A stretch of DNA of 17,223 bases, taken from NCBI GenBank assembly GCA_005223375.1, contig RXOD01004914.1:1-17223 (forward strand), read 5' to 3'. Position numbers and translations under genes: made by a program. The notes beneath the pieces are model-generated. The model ran no database searches and was not told where the DNA came from. It worked only from the letters and a program-made list of their open reading frames with translations. Shown here in pieces: positions 7,952-16,787 of this stretch (position 1 is the stretch's first letter; each line of letters starts with the position of its first letter). Source of the DNA: Amoebophrya sp. AT5.2 (lineage: Eukaryota > Sar > Dinophyceae > Syndiniales > Amoebophryaceae).

Positions 7952-8619
7952 AAGAAGAAGTAAGTACTGCAGCAAGGAATTGGCATTTTTCAAGAGCATG
8001 GAATCTTGGTTATGGTGAGAGTGGTGCGCATGCACTACAGGGTAGGACTCGTGGACTGTGTTTTGCCGTTGTGATATTTCGGGAAAAGTTGAGACGCGCT
8101 CTTGTTCGCTTCCGTGCAGATCGCTAGAGCCATCGAGATTACCCCGTGGCGGTCCTCTACAAAAAAAACCGGTCGGCTGGAAATCTCTGATGTTCCTTCA
8201 TGAATGCAGCTTGTGGGTGTGGATAGCTTTTCCATGACTGTTGTGATTTCCGAAGCCGGAGACGCAAAAAACGAATTACCTTCAACGCGTCAACGTGTCG
8301 CACCTCAAACAAATTCGTGGGTGGGCTTTCGTCGGGCACTCGTAGCCGCCTCGGGGTATTGATGGCTGCATCTGCTCTGGGTGTGGTCGATAGCTCTCGG
8401 CTCATTAATGCCGTTGGTGGTAGACCTATAGAGACACGGCACTCGTAGCCGCCGCACTTTTTTGCGATGGCGACTAAAGATAAGACAAATTTTCATGTCT
8501 ACCCTCCCAGCCTTTTTTTTTCGACCGGATCACGATCATCTCGGATAGCCGCCCTTTGCAGACGCCGTTAAGTGAAGGCGAACACTTGCACTACACCACT
8601 CTCTAGAAACCCACCCAGA
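7952..8619. other. Spacer with a 16-base direct repeat
   Basis: No supported gene on either strand. GGCACTCGTAGCCGCC occurs exactly at 8335-8350 and 8438-8453, 103 bases apart. Minus-strand open frames here (within 8035-8405) lie in two registers, lack the coding third-position bias and are not called. Runs of T near 8510 and A near 8160 are low complexity. Confidence 0.5.
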
Positions 8620-9685
8620 ATGTCAATGGGCTGGAATGCGCCATCCCTAGCCCGAGCGTATCCGAAGCCAACACCCTCTCCACTTCCTCCGCGCCTTTGT
8701 GGGTGCGTTTGGGGGGGGCGCTTCCGGCCAGCGCTGCGAAAACCATTGGCATTGATGGTACTTTTTGAAACTCTCGAGTGACCGTGCTGCATCTTGTCAA
8801 ATACATAGTATTGGTGGAAAATGCTGCTCGAGGTCGAGTCAGTGCAGCAATGAATTTTTTAATTTCGTTAAGGTTGGTAAACTATCTCCGTCCATATTAA
8901 GCCCGATCTCAGGTCCCCTCGTCGGCGCCTATGGGGCTTGCATTGGCGCCAGCAAACGCGACACGATTGAGGGAGGCGCCGATGGTTTGAAGCGCGTCGT
9001 GCTCTTCTTGGGCCTACTTCTCTGCAGCGTGGGATGCGTCGTGCTGTGGTCGTTCACGGGTCGCGCAGTTGCGGGGCTGGGCATGGTATCGACCCCGTTG
9101 CAGTCCCCGGCGTCTGCGGGCTCTTTTATGGAGCGGGCGGAAACGGACACACACAAAGCTTCGTGGTACGACGGCGACTGGCCCAATGAAGGCACTCTGC
9201 GATATCGAAATTGGTCGCAATGCGATGGATCGGATCCGAGTCAAGGCTCATGGCCCCCGTGCAACTCCGGTAATGATTTCACGAGTAAGGCGGAATGCGA
9301 GGCAGCGTGCCATAGCTCAGAGTCTACGGATGGTTCACAAGAGGGCTACATATGCTGGGGGGGGCCTGTGGGGATGGGGCCCACCTGGCACTGCCAAGTA
9401 CCCGACGGCGCGCCGTGCGATTTGAATGACGAATGTCAAGGGTCGAGTAAGTGCGTAAATAGGAATAGGGTAGGGTGGTATACAGGCGATAGAGAGGAAG
9501 ATCCACACTGCTATACAGACGTGGACTCCTGTTGCGTCACTGCAGACAATGTAACGGGCGGAAATGGAGAATGTCAGTGCAAGCCAGCGACAGACATCAA
9601 AGAGCCACTTGCAACAATTCCGGTTGCGCAAGACCATAACAGTTGGGTACAGCATCATCCATTGAACGTACCTGTCTCATCATGA
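8620..9685 (+). CDS. Cysteine-rich single-pass membrane protein, probable type II
   Basis: Exon 2 (8913-9685) is secure: third-position G/C content jumps exactly after the acceptor GATCTCAG (ends 8912). The best exon 1 is 8620-8698: ATG, phase 1, donor GTGGGT, 214-base intron. The joined frame is 852 bases, 283 aa. No in-frame ATG precedes the membrane segment without this exon. The short N-terminus is proline-rich (YPKPTPSPLPPRL). A hydrophobic helix follows basic residues (GLKRVVLFLGLLLCSVGCVV, about 52-71), typical of a signal anchor. The remaining roughly 205 residues carry about 15 cysteines (for example APCDLNDECQGSSKC and SCC..ECQC), suggesting a disulfide-bonded extracellular or lumenal domain. 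Glycosylation sequons NWS and NVT are present. The cysteine pattern vaguely recalls small EB or dickkopf-like modules but no family is recognised. Exon 1 is a model, not proven. Confidence 0.65.
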
Positions 9686-9872
9686 TCATCAACATGTTGA
9701 ACATGATGCGACCGACAGTCGAACTGCCGTTGATGTGTATGTAACACAACGAGACGAACTGCAGGAAGGCCATACGGTGGACAGCAGGGCAGCCAAATTT
9801 ATCAAATTTCGAAGCCTCTGGAGGCTCCCGAGGAAAAGAGCACAATTCGAGGCTCAGCAACGTCATACTCGT

Positions 9873-10459
9873 AATAGCAACACTGTATATTTTTTTCTTC
9901 AATGTCCGTTGCCCCAGGGTCCCGCATGAGATGTACACGGCCGTTAGTAGGACCCGAACGCGCCAATGCCAATCGTAATCCTGTTTCTCACCACTCAAAA
10001 TAGCAACACTGTATAAATATATCATACACATGTGACCCGGGTTTGGCTGCAGCTTATAACTTCGTTGAAGTTTAGTTTTTACCGTAGCTGTTTTTACCGT
10101 AGCATCCGGCGGCGGCTCGGAGAACGTAGTGGAAGCGAATCTCGTAGCAGGACAACTGCGATCGGTGCAGCTACAGGCTGGTCGTGCTTGTGGGCGACCC
10201 GGGCTGGCTCGACCGCACGTCTTTGAAGTTGATTGTATGACCACGACGAAACTTTGCCAATGAAAGAGACATCATTCACCGAAGAAACAGCACGACTCAG
10301 CACTAAGCCAGACCGTAACACGAACATACTTCCGGCGTATTTGAGCAGCCCCGGACTGCATTGACAACCAACCTTACCGTAGCTGTTGTACGCGTGGCGC
10401 GGAGCCCGCAAATCAAGAAGCCGCGACATATACACCATCCATATATCATACACATGTGA
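9873..10459 (+). repeat. Nested set of short direct repeats
   Basis: AATAGCAACACTGTATA occurs at 9873-9889 and 9999-10015. ATATATCATACACATGTGA occurs at 10017-10035 and 10441-10459. TTACCGTAGCTGTT occurs at 10079-10092 and 10374-10387, with a shorter TTACCGTAGC at 10094-10103. All copies of each are exact and in direct orientation. The second and third families occur in opposite order in their two positions, so this is not one simple tandem duplication. Confidence 0.65.
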
Positions 10460-10883
10460 AAAAAAAGATGACTTACTATATCTCTCCCGATTGATCGTCC
10501 ATAACCATATGATATACAGGAACTGGGACCCCATTAGTTAACATTGCAAACCCGTGCGATCTTGCCGCTTTGCGCACAAGCTCTTTCTCGCGCCCAGCGA
10601 TGCGATGACTTCGCGGCTGCCCACCGAGGTGTTCAGACAGCTTACGTTTGGATCATTCTCAGCCGTCTGCGCTCGTCGTCTCGTCGTACGTACTCTATCG
10701 TAAATCCAACAGTTTGTGCATCCTTGCTTGTTCTTTGCATCAGCAACTGAGGAGCCAACGAACACGAACTGATGTCGGTAGCCTCACATAAGATGGATTA
10801 AGATACTACACGCTTGTCGCACGGACGGAAGCAAGTAGTACACTGACTAGCACGCACGCGTAGGAGGAGTAGGTACTTCCGTC

Positions 10884-10896
10884 GGTCAGACTGACC
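10884..10896. promoter_or_regulatory. Palindrome upstream of the coiled-coil gene
   Basis: GGTCAG and CTGACC form a perfect 6-bp inverted repeat with a 1-base spacer, 45 bases before the ATG at 10941. A TATATAG sequence lies at 10914-10920. This arrangement could be a dimeric protein-binding site, but the evidence is position and symmetry only. Confidence 0.25.
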
Positions 10897-10940
10897 ACCC
10901 TTGGAGGCAGCATTATATAGGAGCAGTAGCAGGAGCGGCC

Positions 10941-13605
10941 ATGGACGTTGCTCGTTCCTCGTCGGAGGTGGCCCCCGCCAATCGGCCTGCCTCGGCCGGG
11001 CACCACCAGAACCACAGTCACAAGAGCAGCTACCGGAGTACCCACGGCCACGAGTCGCTCCAAGGCACGACCGGAGTGAGCTGCACCCCCTCCACCCGGC
11101 GCAAGCACACGGAGAAGGGTTTGAAAATGGTGATCAGCAGCGTCACGGAAAGCGTGAACGCTGTCTCGACGGTCTCTGCTGGTGCCACGGATGCTGCTTT
11201 TGAAACTAGAAGTTCCAGCAGCAAGGGCTCGAGCCTCGCGTCGTCGCGGCGAAGCAGTCTCGACCGGAGTGGTGGTCAGACTCTGCACGTCGGGACGGCG
11301 GGGGGAGCCGACGCTAGCGAAGCCTCGAACCGCATCGAGGAACTCCTGCTGCAAAACGCGGAGCTGAAACGAAACCTGCAAGTGCTGCAGCAAGGCGTCG
11401 TGGAATCCATGAGGGGAAACAAAGCGAGGTGGCTATGCATTTGAAGTATCCGGAGATTATAGTTATACTGTCGGAATAGACACTTCTGACATCACAACAA
11501 GAAGCAATAAGGACAAACCACCATCGGATAAAACATAAAAGAACTACGCTACAAAGACAAACAGGTTCATGGGCTCTGGCGGCGGGTCGTCTTCCTCCAA
11601 GGCTGCGTCGGTTTCGTCCCACGGGCAGGTGAAGCTGCCGAATTTGCACGACCTGGACGAGCTGAAGCAGATTCTCCAGCGTAAGAACCAGCAGATCCAC
11701 GAGCTTGAGGGGAGAATCGTCGACGCGGAGACGGACCTGGCGCGTGAGCGGAGGGCCGGCGAGGAGTTGGCGCAGAGGCACGGGCGGGAGCTGCTGCTGT
11801 GGGAGGAGCGGTGGCAGGCCAAAACGGCGGAGTGCGACTCCCTGGTGGAGAGGCTGTCGCAGCTGGAGCGCGTGGAAAAGGAGTTGCAAAGCGAGACGCA
11901 CAGAGCGGAGGCGCTGGCGGCCGAGGTCTCGGCGGAAAAGGAGCGGGCCGTGGCGGAAAAAGAAGCGGCGGAGGAGCGGGAGGCGCAACTGGAGCACGAG
12001 ATTCGATCAGAAAAAGCGGGACGGGAGGACGGGGAGAAGGAGGTGGAGAGAACCCGGGAGGAACTGGAGGAAGCTCGGCGAAAATTGAGGGAGGCAGAGA
12101 GGGAAAAAGCGGAAGCGAAGGAGTACAATAGCAAACTGTCATCTATAGGCGTTATCATGATGTGAGAATCCTTTTAATCCCTCCTGAAAAGAACAAATAC
12201 CGACACGAAACAGGTCCGAAATGGTTGCAGAAAGGGCGTTGCGGGAGCGCGAGGAAGCGGTAGAGCGGCTGACCACGGAGTGCCGCCGCCTGCACAGCAG
12301 TCTTGAAGCCGCGCTCGCGGCCACGGAGAAGAAAGCCGCACAAATGTATCATGATCCCTCCCAGAGGTTTTTGTAGTGCTGGTTGTAGAGGTCGCGATGT
12401 AAAAGACCTTTACTAGTGAAGGAAAAAAACTCCCGCAGTCGTTGGATTCCGGGAATTCGATGCCGAACCCACTGCCATCGAATCGCTACAAGGTTTTCGC
12501 TGTCGCTGCGCGTGTTTGCCTCGAGCGACGCGGGAAACCTGCGTTGTTGTTTCAACGCGTGGGCGCAGGCGCGGTTGGAAGGGAAGTGCTCGTGGGAGGA
12601 GAAGCAGCGCCGCGCCATGCAGGAGGACGCGGCCAGGCGCGCGGCAGACTTGGAGGCGCAGCTGGTCTACCTACTTTCTTTATGTTTTTCTGCTGAAAAG
12701 TATCGCGCATTGATCTTCGAACGATTATACTAAAATTTTACGCCGCACAGGTCGCCGCCCGTGCTGAGTACGAGACTTGGCGTGCCGAGTTTGCCGCCCT
12801 GAAGAAGAAGGAGTGCGACGCGGCCCTCGCTGCCTGTAAGAGCGAGGCGGAACGGCTGAAAAGCGAGGCGGAACGGCTGAGAAGCGAAGCGGAACGGCTG
12901 AAAAGGGACAACGCCGACCTACGGAAGCAACTGGACGAGCTGCGCAAGGAGCTCAAGGACCGGTCTTTGCCGAGGAAAAACCCCCTGGAGGCGCGCGTGC
13001 AGGAGCTGCTGGCGAAAGTGCAGGAGCTTGAAAGTAATGCCCTTTCGTCGTCTTCGTCAGCTTCAGCCACTACAGCAGTAGTTCAGGAGCAAAGCGGAAG
13101 ATCCTCCTCCAGCGGCTCCGAGGAGGAGTGGGTCCTCTCCCAGAAGCAGCGGGAGGACTTCTACCGAAAGCGCGAGGAAACTCTGGTAAGGGACAACCAA
13201 GCGCTCCAGGACAAAGTGAAGGAACTCTCGGCAGCGATGCCTGGTACTTGGATTCAGCTATGTACATCTATCGAGAAGACCATCTCATGAAAGCTGCACT
13301 GGTGAAGCGGTACTACTAGTCAGTATCGGAAAAAATGATTCAAATTTGATTCTCAAATTCTATCAAATCCATCGGCAGCGGCTTCTCTGCCGGGCGGCGT
13401 GAAGCCGTTCGACGGTGAGCGGAAGTGGCGGCTGAAGGTGAAGTCGTTGGAGGAGGCGCACGCGAAAGCGGCTCTGCGGGCGAAGACCGAGCACGAGGCC
13501 GCGGTGGCCAAGCTGCAGGCCGACCACGAAGCCGTGATTGCCGACCTTCGCAACTGCCTCCGCAAAGCCCAGGAGGAATCCGGGGAACTCTCGGCCGCCA
13601 ATTAA
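10941..13605 (+). CDS. Multi-exon coiled-coil protein, possibly centrosomal or basal-body related
   Basis: Six exons fit in phase: 10941-11428, 11565-12161, 12214-12345, 12493-12664, 12751-13243 and 13379-13605, giving 702 aa to a TAA at 13603-13605. Introns are GT-AG and 136, 52, 147, 86 and 135 bases long. The first 160 residues are Ser/Thr/His-rich and probably disordered. Most of the rest is Glu/Lys/Arg/Ala/Leu-rich heptad coiled coil (RIEELLLQNAELKRNLQVLQ, later EREAQLEHEIRSEKAGR). Exon 4 has LRCCFNAWAQARLEGK, which resembles one Sfi1 centrin-binding repeat (F..W). Exon 5 has three tandem 21-base units coding SEAERLK/R. There is no motor head or membrane segment. Exon 7-like blocks downstream may belong to the same protein, because the TAA lies next to a donor-like GTACGG. 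A structural cytoskeletal role is inferred. Confidence 0.8.
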
Positions 13606-13950
13606 GTACGGTGAAAAATATTGGATGAAAAAACTCGGTAGCAAGCGGCAGGGGCGTAGTAATTGTAAGTCGCTGTAGCTCTCATCTCGCCGCCCCCCTC
13701 GCGGCCCCTGGAACCTGGCGCCAGCAGCTGCGCGTCGTGGCCGCAAGTAATCGGCGGGATCAGCTCCTCCTTTACTAATAAAACTTTCCGCAGTCGAATT
13801 TGCGCAGCGGCTGTCATAGCCACGCACGGCGTAGATGTGCTTCAGGGCTGTAGCAATATGGTCCAGCGGCTACAATGTAATTATACGCCGGCATGTCGCA
13901 GGACGGGGTTCTTTCATCTCGTCTTTTCTCATCGCCTCTAAGCTGAGCAG

Positions 13951-14394
13951 CACGCCGAGAAGCAGCGCGACAGCGTGAAGGGAAGAATAAGTGATCTGCC
14001 AGCTGTGCCGGCAGTCGAGGCGGAGCTGGCGGAGCTGGCTGCCGACCGCAACGAGCTGCTGAAGCGCGTCGACGACCTGGAGCGTTTATCAAACGCGCGC
14101 ATCGCAAAGTGGAAAGAGGCGATCGAGCAAAACCTCGTAGAAGTGCGGAAGAGCACCCGCATGCTCGTGACCACCCCCAAAATCGCGATCACCGTCGCGG
14201 GCGGGGGCTTGGCTACTGGGGCGGGTCTGGGGGCTGGTAGTGGTAGTGGTACTAGTAGTGGTAGTGCCGCAGTGATGATCAACGGAAACAATTTCCCGCT
14301 GGAGAGGATCCGGGAAGCGATCGAGCGGGAGGTCGTGCCCAAGTTCCAGAAGTGCATGCACGTTTCAGAGGAGGAGTACGGCGAAGACAGCTAG
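13951..14394 (+). CDS. Coiled-coil coding block, probable further exon
   Basis: After the acceptor AGCTGAGCAG (ends 13950) the frame HAEKQRDSVKGRISDL continues for 147 codons to TAG at 14392-14394. It joins in phase 0 to the end of the exon at 13605, but that exon ends in TAA, so the connection is unresolved. It has no good start codon of its own, which argues that it is an exon. Content: coiled coil (EAELAELAADRNELLKRVDD), a glycine/serine linker built from GGTAGT-type repeats (about 14236-14270), then a helical end (FPLERIREAIEREVVPKFQK). A donor-like GTACGG lies at 14376-14381, so the real exon may end there rather than at the TAG. Confidence 0.6.
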   Translation, partial: HAEKQRDSVKGRISDLPAVPAVEAELAELAADRNELLKRVDDLERLSNARIAKWKEAIEQNLVEVRKSTRMLVTTPKIAITVAGGGLATGAGLGAGSGSGTSSGSAAVMINGNNFPLERIREAIEREVVPKFQKCMHVSEEEYGEDS

Positions 14395-14693
14395 GAACCG
14401 CGAGATCACCAACTGCTTTCAGTAAAAGGTGCGCGCTTGATAAAAGTGTAAGTGGTATAAACAGCACGTGGGACGACGACGAGGTGCCCGGTCTTCGGGA
14501 AGGGTGTTTTTTTGGCCGCCGGAGCTACTGCGGAAGAAAAGGCGGCTGCGAAGTAGGAGTACTAGAAAGCGATGGTGAAGTAGTGGTCGATCGTGTCCTC
14601 CTTCTCATATTCATAAAGAAAGTACATTAGTGCACTACTGTCTGCGTATGCAGTCACCCCCTTCTTCATTCTTCATATTCATAAAGAAAGTAG
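14395..14693. other. Unresolved interval, probable intron(s) with a possible small exon
   Basis: Two registers look partly coding: WDDDEVPGLREG after an acceptor-like TATAAACAG (ends about 14464), and LAAGATAEEKAAAK (14512-14553) ending at a donor-like GTAGGA. I could not join either cleanly to the flanking exons. The interval ends with two exact copies of TCATATTCATAAAGAAAGTA, at 14605-14624 and 14673-14692. Confidence 0.4.
14605..14692 (+). repeat. 20-base exact direct repeat before a coding block
   Basis: TCATATTCATAAAGAAAGTA occurs at 14605-14624 and 14673-14692, offset by 68 bases. The second copy runs into the acceptor-like TAG at 14691-14693, directly before the coding block at 14694. 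The duplication therefore probably copies an intron's 3' end. Confidence 0.7.
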
Positions 14694-15083
14694 TTGGTGG
14701 TCCCGGTTCATAACCTCGACGTGAAGCGGCTCGTGTACGACGGGGTGGAGGAGCTGGCGAAAACCCTGCAGCACAAGGTCCACGAGCTCTTTCCCCAGGC
14801 CGTGGGCACTTGCCAATGGGACCAGATGCCCCAGATACCCGGATCAGGGGTCCGGGAAGAAGTGCTGGGGGCCGTCAGGCTCGGCGCTGGTGCTGGTGGG
14901 GTAGTTCCGCGAGCTACTACTATATCGCCGACGAAGTCCTCCTCCGAGCAATCTTCGAGCAAGGGTGCCAGCAGTGCGGGTCGAGGCAGCCAGGGCGGGA
15001 AAGGGGCGAACAGGGGCGAACTGTCCGCCGCGGCGCGAAGCCTGAGCAGTACCACGGATCGACCGGGAAAAAGGCGGCCGTAG
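14694..15083 (+). CDS. Probable last exon of the coiled-coil gene
   Basis: The frame opens directly after AAAGTAG (acceptor-like, phase 0) and runs 129 codons to TAG at 15081-15083. There is no ATG near its start, so it is treated as an exon. It begins with a helix, VHNLDVKRLVYDGVEELAKT, then KVHELFPQAVG. This resembles the helix at the end of the previous block (FPLERIREAIEREVVPKFQK), suggesting related repeats. A low-complexity Ser/Gly/Lys-rich basic tail follows (SSKGASSAGRGSQGGKGANR, ending GKRRP), typical of a disordered C-terminus. A GTAGTG overlapping the stop could act as a donor, so the protein may continue. Assignment to the gene starting at 10941 rests on order, strand and style. 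Confidence 0.6.
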   Translation: MVVPVHNLDVKRLVYDGVEELAKTLQHKVHELFPQAVGTCQWDQMPQIPGSGVREEVLGAVRLGAGAGGVVPRATTISPTKSSSEQSSSKGASSAGRGSQGGKGANRGELSAAARSLSSTTDRPGKRRP

Positions 15084-15908
15084 TGACTCACATTTTCACA
15101 GAACAACGCCCATGTAAAATATTCGATGGCGCATACAATAGAACCGACACTAGTACTGTGGGACCATATTTGCTTTCATCTTCGATCATCACACCTCGTG
15201 GACAATAGCAATACGGATGGACTAGCCTCTGCCTCAGGTTAAAAAGCTTTTTTGTATTTACTTCTCTACCTAGCAGCACAAAGTCAAGGATCCCCAAGGC
15301 TCTGTTTGTACCAAATAGCCTGCCATCATCCAAATAGAAAATTGATTCGCGTATTTAAAGTTCAAGAATTCGAAATTCACGCCAGAGTTCCACGCTTCTG
15401 TTTCGGGCCACACCAGCATAAGCAGCATAGGCATCTCCCCCATGAAGAAAAATGACTACAAATTCATCATTCCTGATGTGTTCAAATGAAAAAGGAAAAT
15501 AGTGTAAAAAGGGGGGGACTTGCAAATACCAGTGTTCCGACGGCTTCATGTTCTTCTTCTTCTTCTTGTTCAGAAAGCATCGGGATCAACTAGTCGATCC
15601 ATCATACGATCAAAGGAAAATACATCATGTTTTAGAGCTGCTGAGTGTAACGAGGACCCTCAGGATCAGTACATCGCTGTATGTTAAAACTTTAACTCGC
15701 ATGCGAAGAGCAGCGCAAACTTAAGGAAGCCAGGCCCGGGATCGTCATCTTCATCGCAGACAGATAGTTACGGTAGTGCGGCATTGCGGTGCTAGTATAC
15801 AGTTTTAATCCGAGTGGTCTTGGTTTTCCTTTTCGTTTTTGTTTTGCCATACTTTCATCCTAGCATGCGAGTGGTTGTGGTGGCGCTTCTTCCTTTTTCG
15901 TAGGGCAG
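15084..15908. other. Spacer or intron
   Basis: About 0.8 kb without a supported coding frame. It is A/T-rich, with a TTC repeat at about 15550-15565 and poly-G/poly-T runs. A pyrimidine-rich tract leads to TCGTAGGGCAG (acceptor-like, ends 15908) before the next coding block. Confidence 0.5.
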
Positions 15909-16377
15909 CGCGACCAGTTCAACGCGTCGAAGTTGAGTCTCCGAGAAGTTGTTTCAAGAAGCCGGCGACCAGTATCTGTATCAATTGATTCCACGAAGAA
16001 CGAACGATCTCGAACGGGACGATCGACCTGCCGACAAAGCTGGCTATTGAGCTATTCCTGTCGCCGATCATCGAACCCGGCAAGTCTTTTTGCACCATTC
16101 CGGATCCGAGCGGCTACGTCCTAAAACATCGACTGAACGTACGTATTTGATGAGTATTTTGTTTTCCACTAATGTTGCTTATGCAGCTACTTATTATGAT
16201 TAGTACAACTACGACCACAGCAACACCGCTTTCGTCGGCATGTACCGTAACGGGAAATCCAACGGAAAGCAGGGGGGATCTTCCGCGGCGGGCAAGGCGA
16301 TCCCCTCCACTGGGAGTATCAGAGGGGACGAGAATCATTCCCCCGCCGCCGTTCCGCACTTATCGACAGGCAAATAA
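15909..16377 (+). CDS. Coding blocks of an unrecognised gene
   Basis: The clearest parts are a block in one frame ending at 16138 (IDLPTKLAIELFLSPIIEPG, then CTIPDPSGYVLKHRLN) and 16204-16377 (YNYDHSNTAFVGMYRNGKSN onwards, TAA at 16375-16377). They join in phase 0 through a 65-base intron with donor GTACGT and acceptor ATTAG. Upstream, 15909-16000 shows coding-like text in three frames. Either a 27-base intron (15972-15998) removes a TGA and keeps one frame (RPVQRVEVESPRS leading in), or two 1-base frameshifts link FNASKLSL, EKLFQEAGDQYLYQLI and IDLPTKL. The 3' end may use a GC donor (CAG then GCAAAT at 16370) instead of the TAA. No start codon is found, so a 5' exon is missing. No family is recognised; the RGG tail downstream may belong to it. 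Confidence 0.5.
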
Positions 16378-16486
16378 CCACCGCTGCAACTAAGTTTAAG
16401 TACCCGAGAAACGCCGTAATAGGCGATACCTCTAGGAATTTTTGTGTGCCTGGGTCGCCTCCGCCTGCATTCATTTGTTTCCCTAG

Positions 16487-16671
16487 GTCGCTGCCCCGCC
16501 GATACGTCGGTCGTCCCCCGAAAGCGAGAGAATTGATATTGGGAGCTCGCGCCGCCGTGTCGCCACAACTGCGCGGGTAATTCTCATCACAAGAGCAAGA
16601 CTCTGCTCGGGCAAGATAAGACGCCGACCGCGAAACTAGAGAAACAAAAATCGGGCGCCTTAGGACCTTAG
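16487..16671 (+). CDS. Putative exon pair with a 17-base gap
   Basis: A strong acceptor (GTTTCCCTAG, ends 16486) opens a basic, serine/arginine-rich frame (VAAPPIRRSSPESERIDIGS) to 16576. A second frame, SKTLLGQDKTPTAKLEKQKS, runs from 16594 to TAG at 16669-16671. Removing GTAATTCTCATCACAAG (16577-16593, 17 bases, GT...AG) joins them in phase 0. Such an intron would be extraordinarily short; a sequencing indel or chance is possible. Third-position bias is weak, so the exon calls are uncertain. Links to the blocks on either side are unresolved. Confidence 0.35.
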
Positions 16672-16787
16672 CCGTTACCAGCGATGAAGGAACGCGCGCG
16701 GTTTTGTTTCTCGATTTCTCGAGCCGGCATCGATGGATCTATTGGTACACGGAGTTGTTGCAGTCGATGGTTTCCCTCGAAGATGAG

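Larger units (their letters stand above)
9686..10940. other. Spacer with nested direct repeats
   Basis: No confident gene. Long frames are open on both strands but overlap each other and show no coding bias. A 12-base palindrome, TCAACATGTTGA (9689-9700), follows the stop of the membrane-protein gene. Three families of exact direct repeats occupy 9873-10459 and are listed separately. Splice-like sequences on the minus strand suggest but do not prove a minus-strand exon. Confidence 0.5.

Noticed and set aside
7345..7986. 213-codon minus-strand frame
   Set aside because: Antisense shadow of the acidic, GC-rich part of the RRM gene; Ser/Pro low complexity with no domain.
9672..9882. Minus-strand exon with acceptor ATATACAG and donor CAG/GTACGT, encoding a hydrophobic peptide (MAFLQFVSLCYIHINGS...)
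   Set aside because: It overlaps the end of the + strand membrane-protein gene. The same bases are also open on the + strand, there is no third-position bias, and no partner exon could be found in phase. GTAC is palindromic, so donor-like sequence on both strands is expected.
11544..12158. 204-codon minus-strand frame and overlapping ones
   Set aside because: Antisense of the coiled-coil exon. The Ser/Arg/Leu pattern is what antisense Glu/Arg/Ala codons produce.
14392..14723. TAA/TAG read as glutamine, extending the exon at 13951 through several stops
   Set aside because: The long confident frames (SET, RRM, coiled-coil exons) use only CAA/CAG for glutamine and show no in-frame TAA or TAG, and the extended reading ends out of register with the next coding block.
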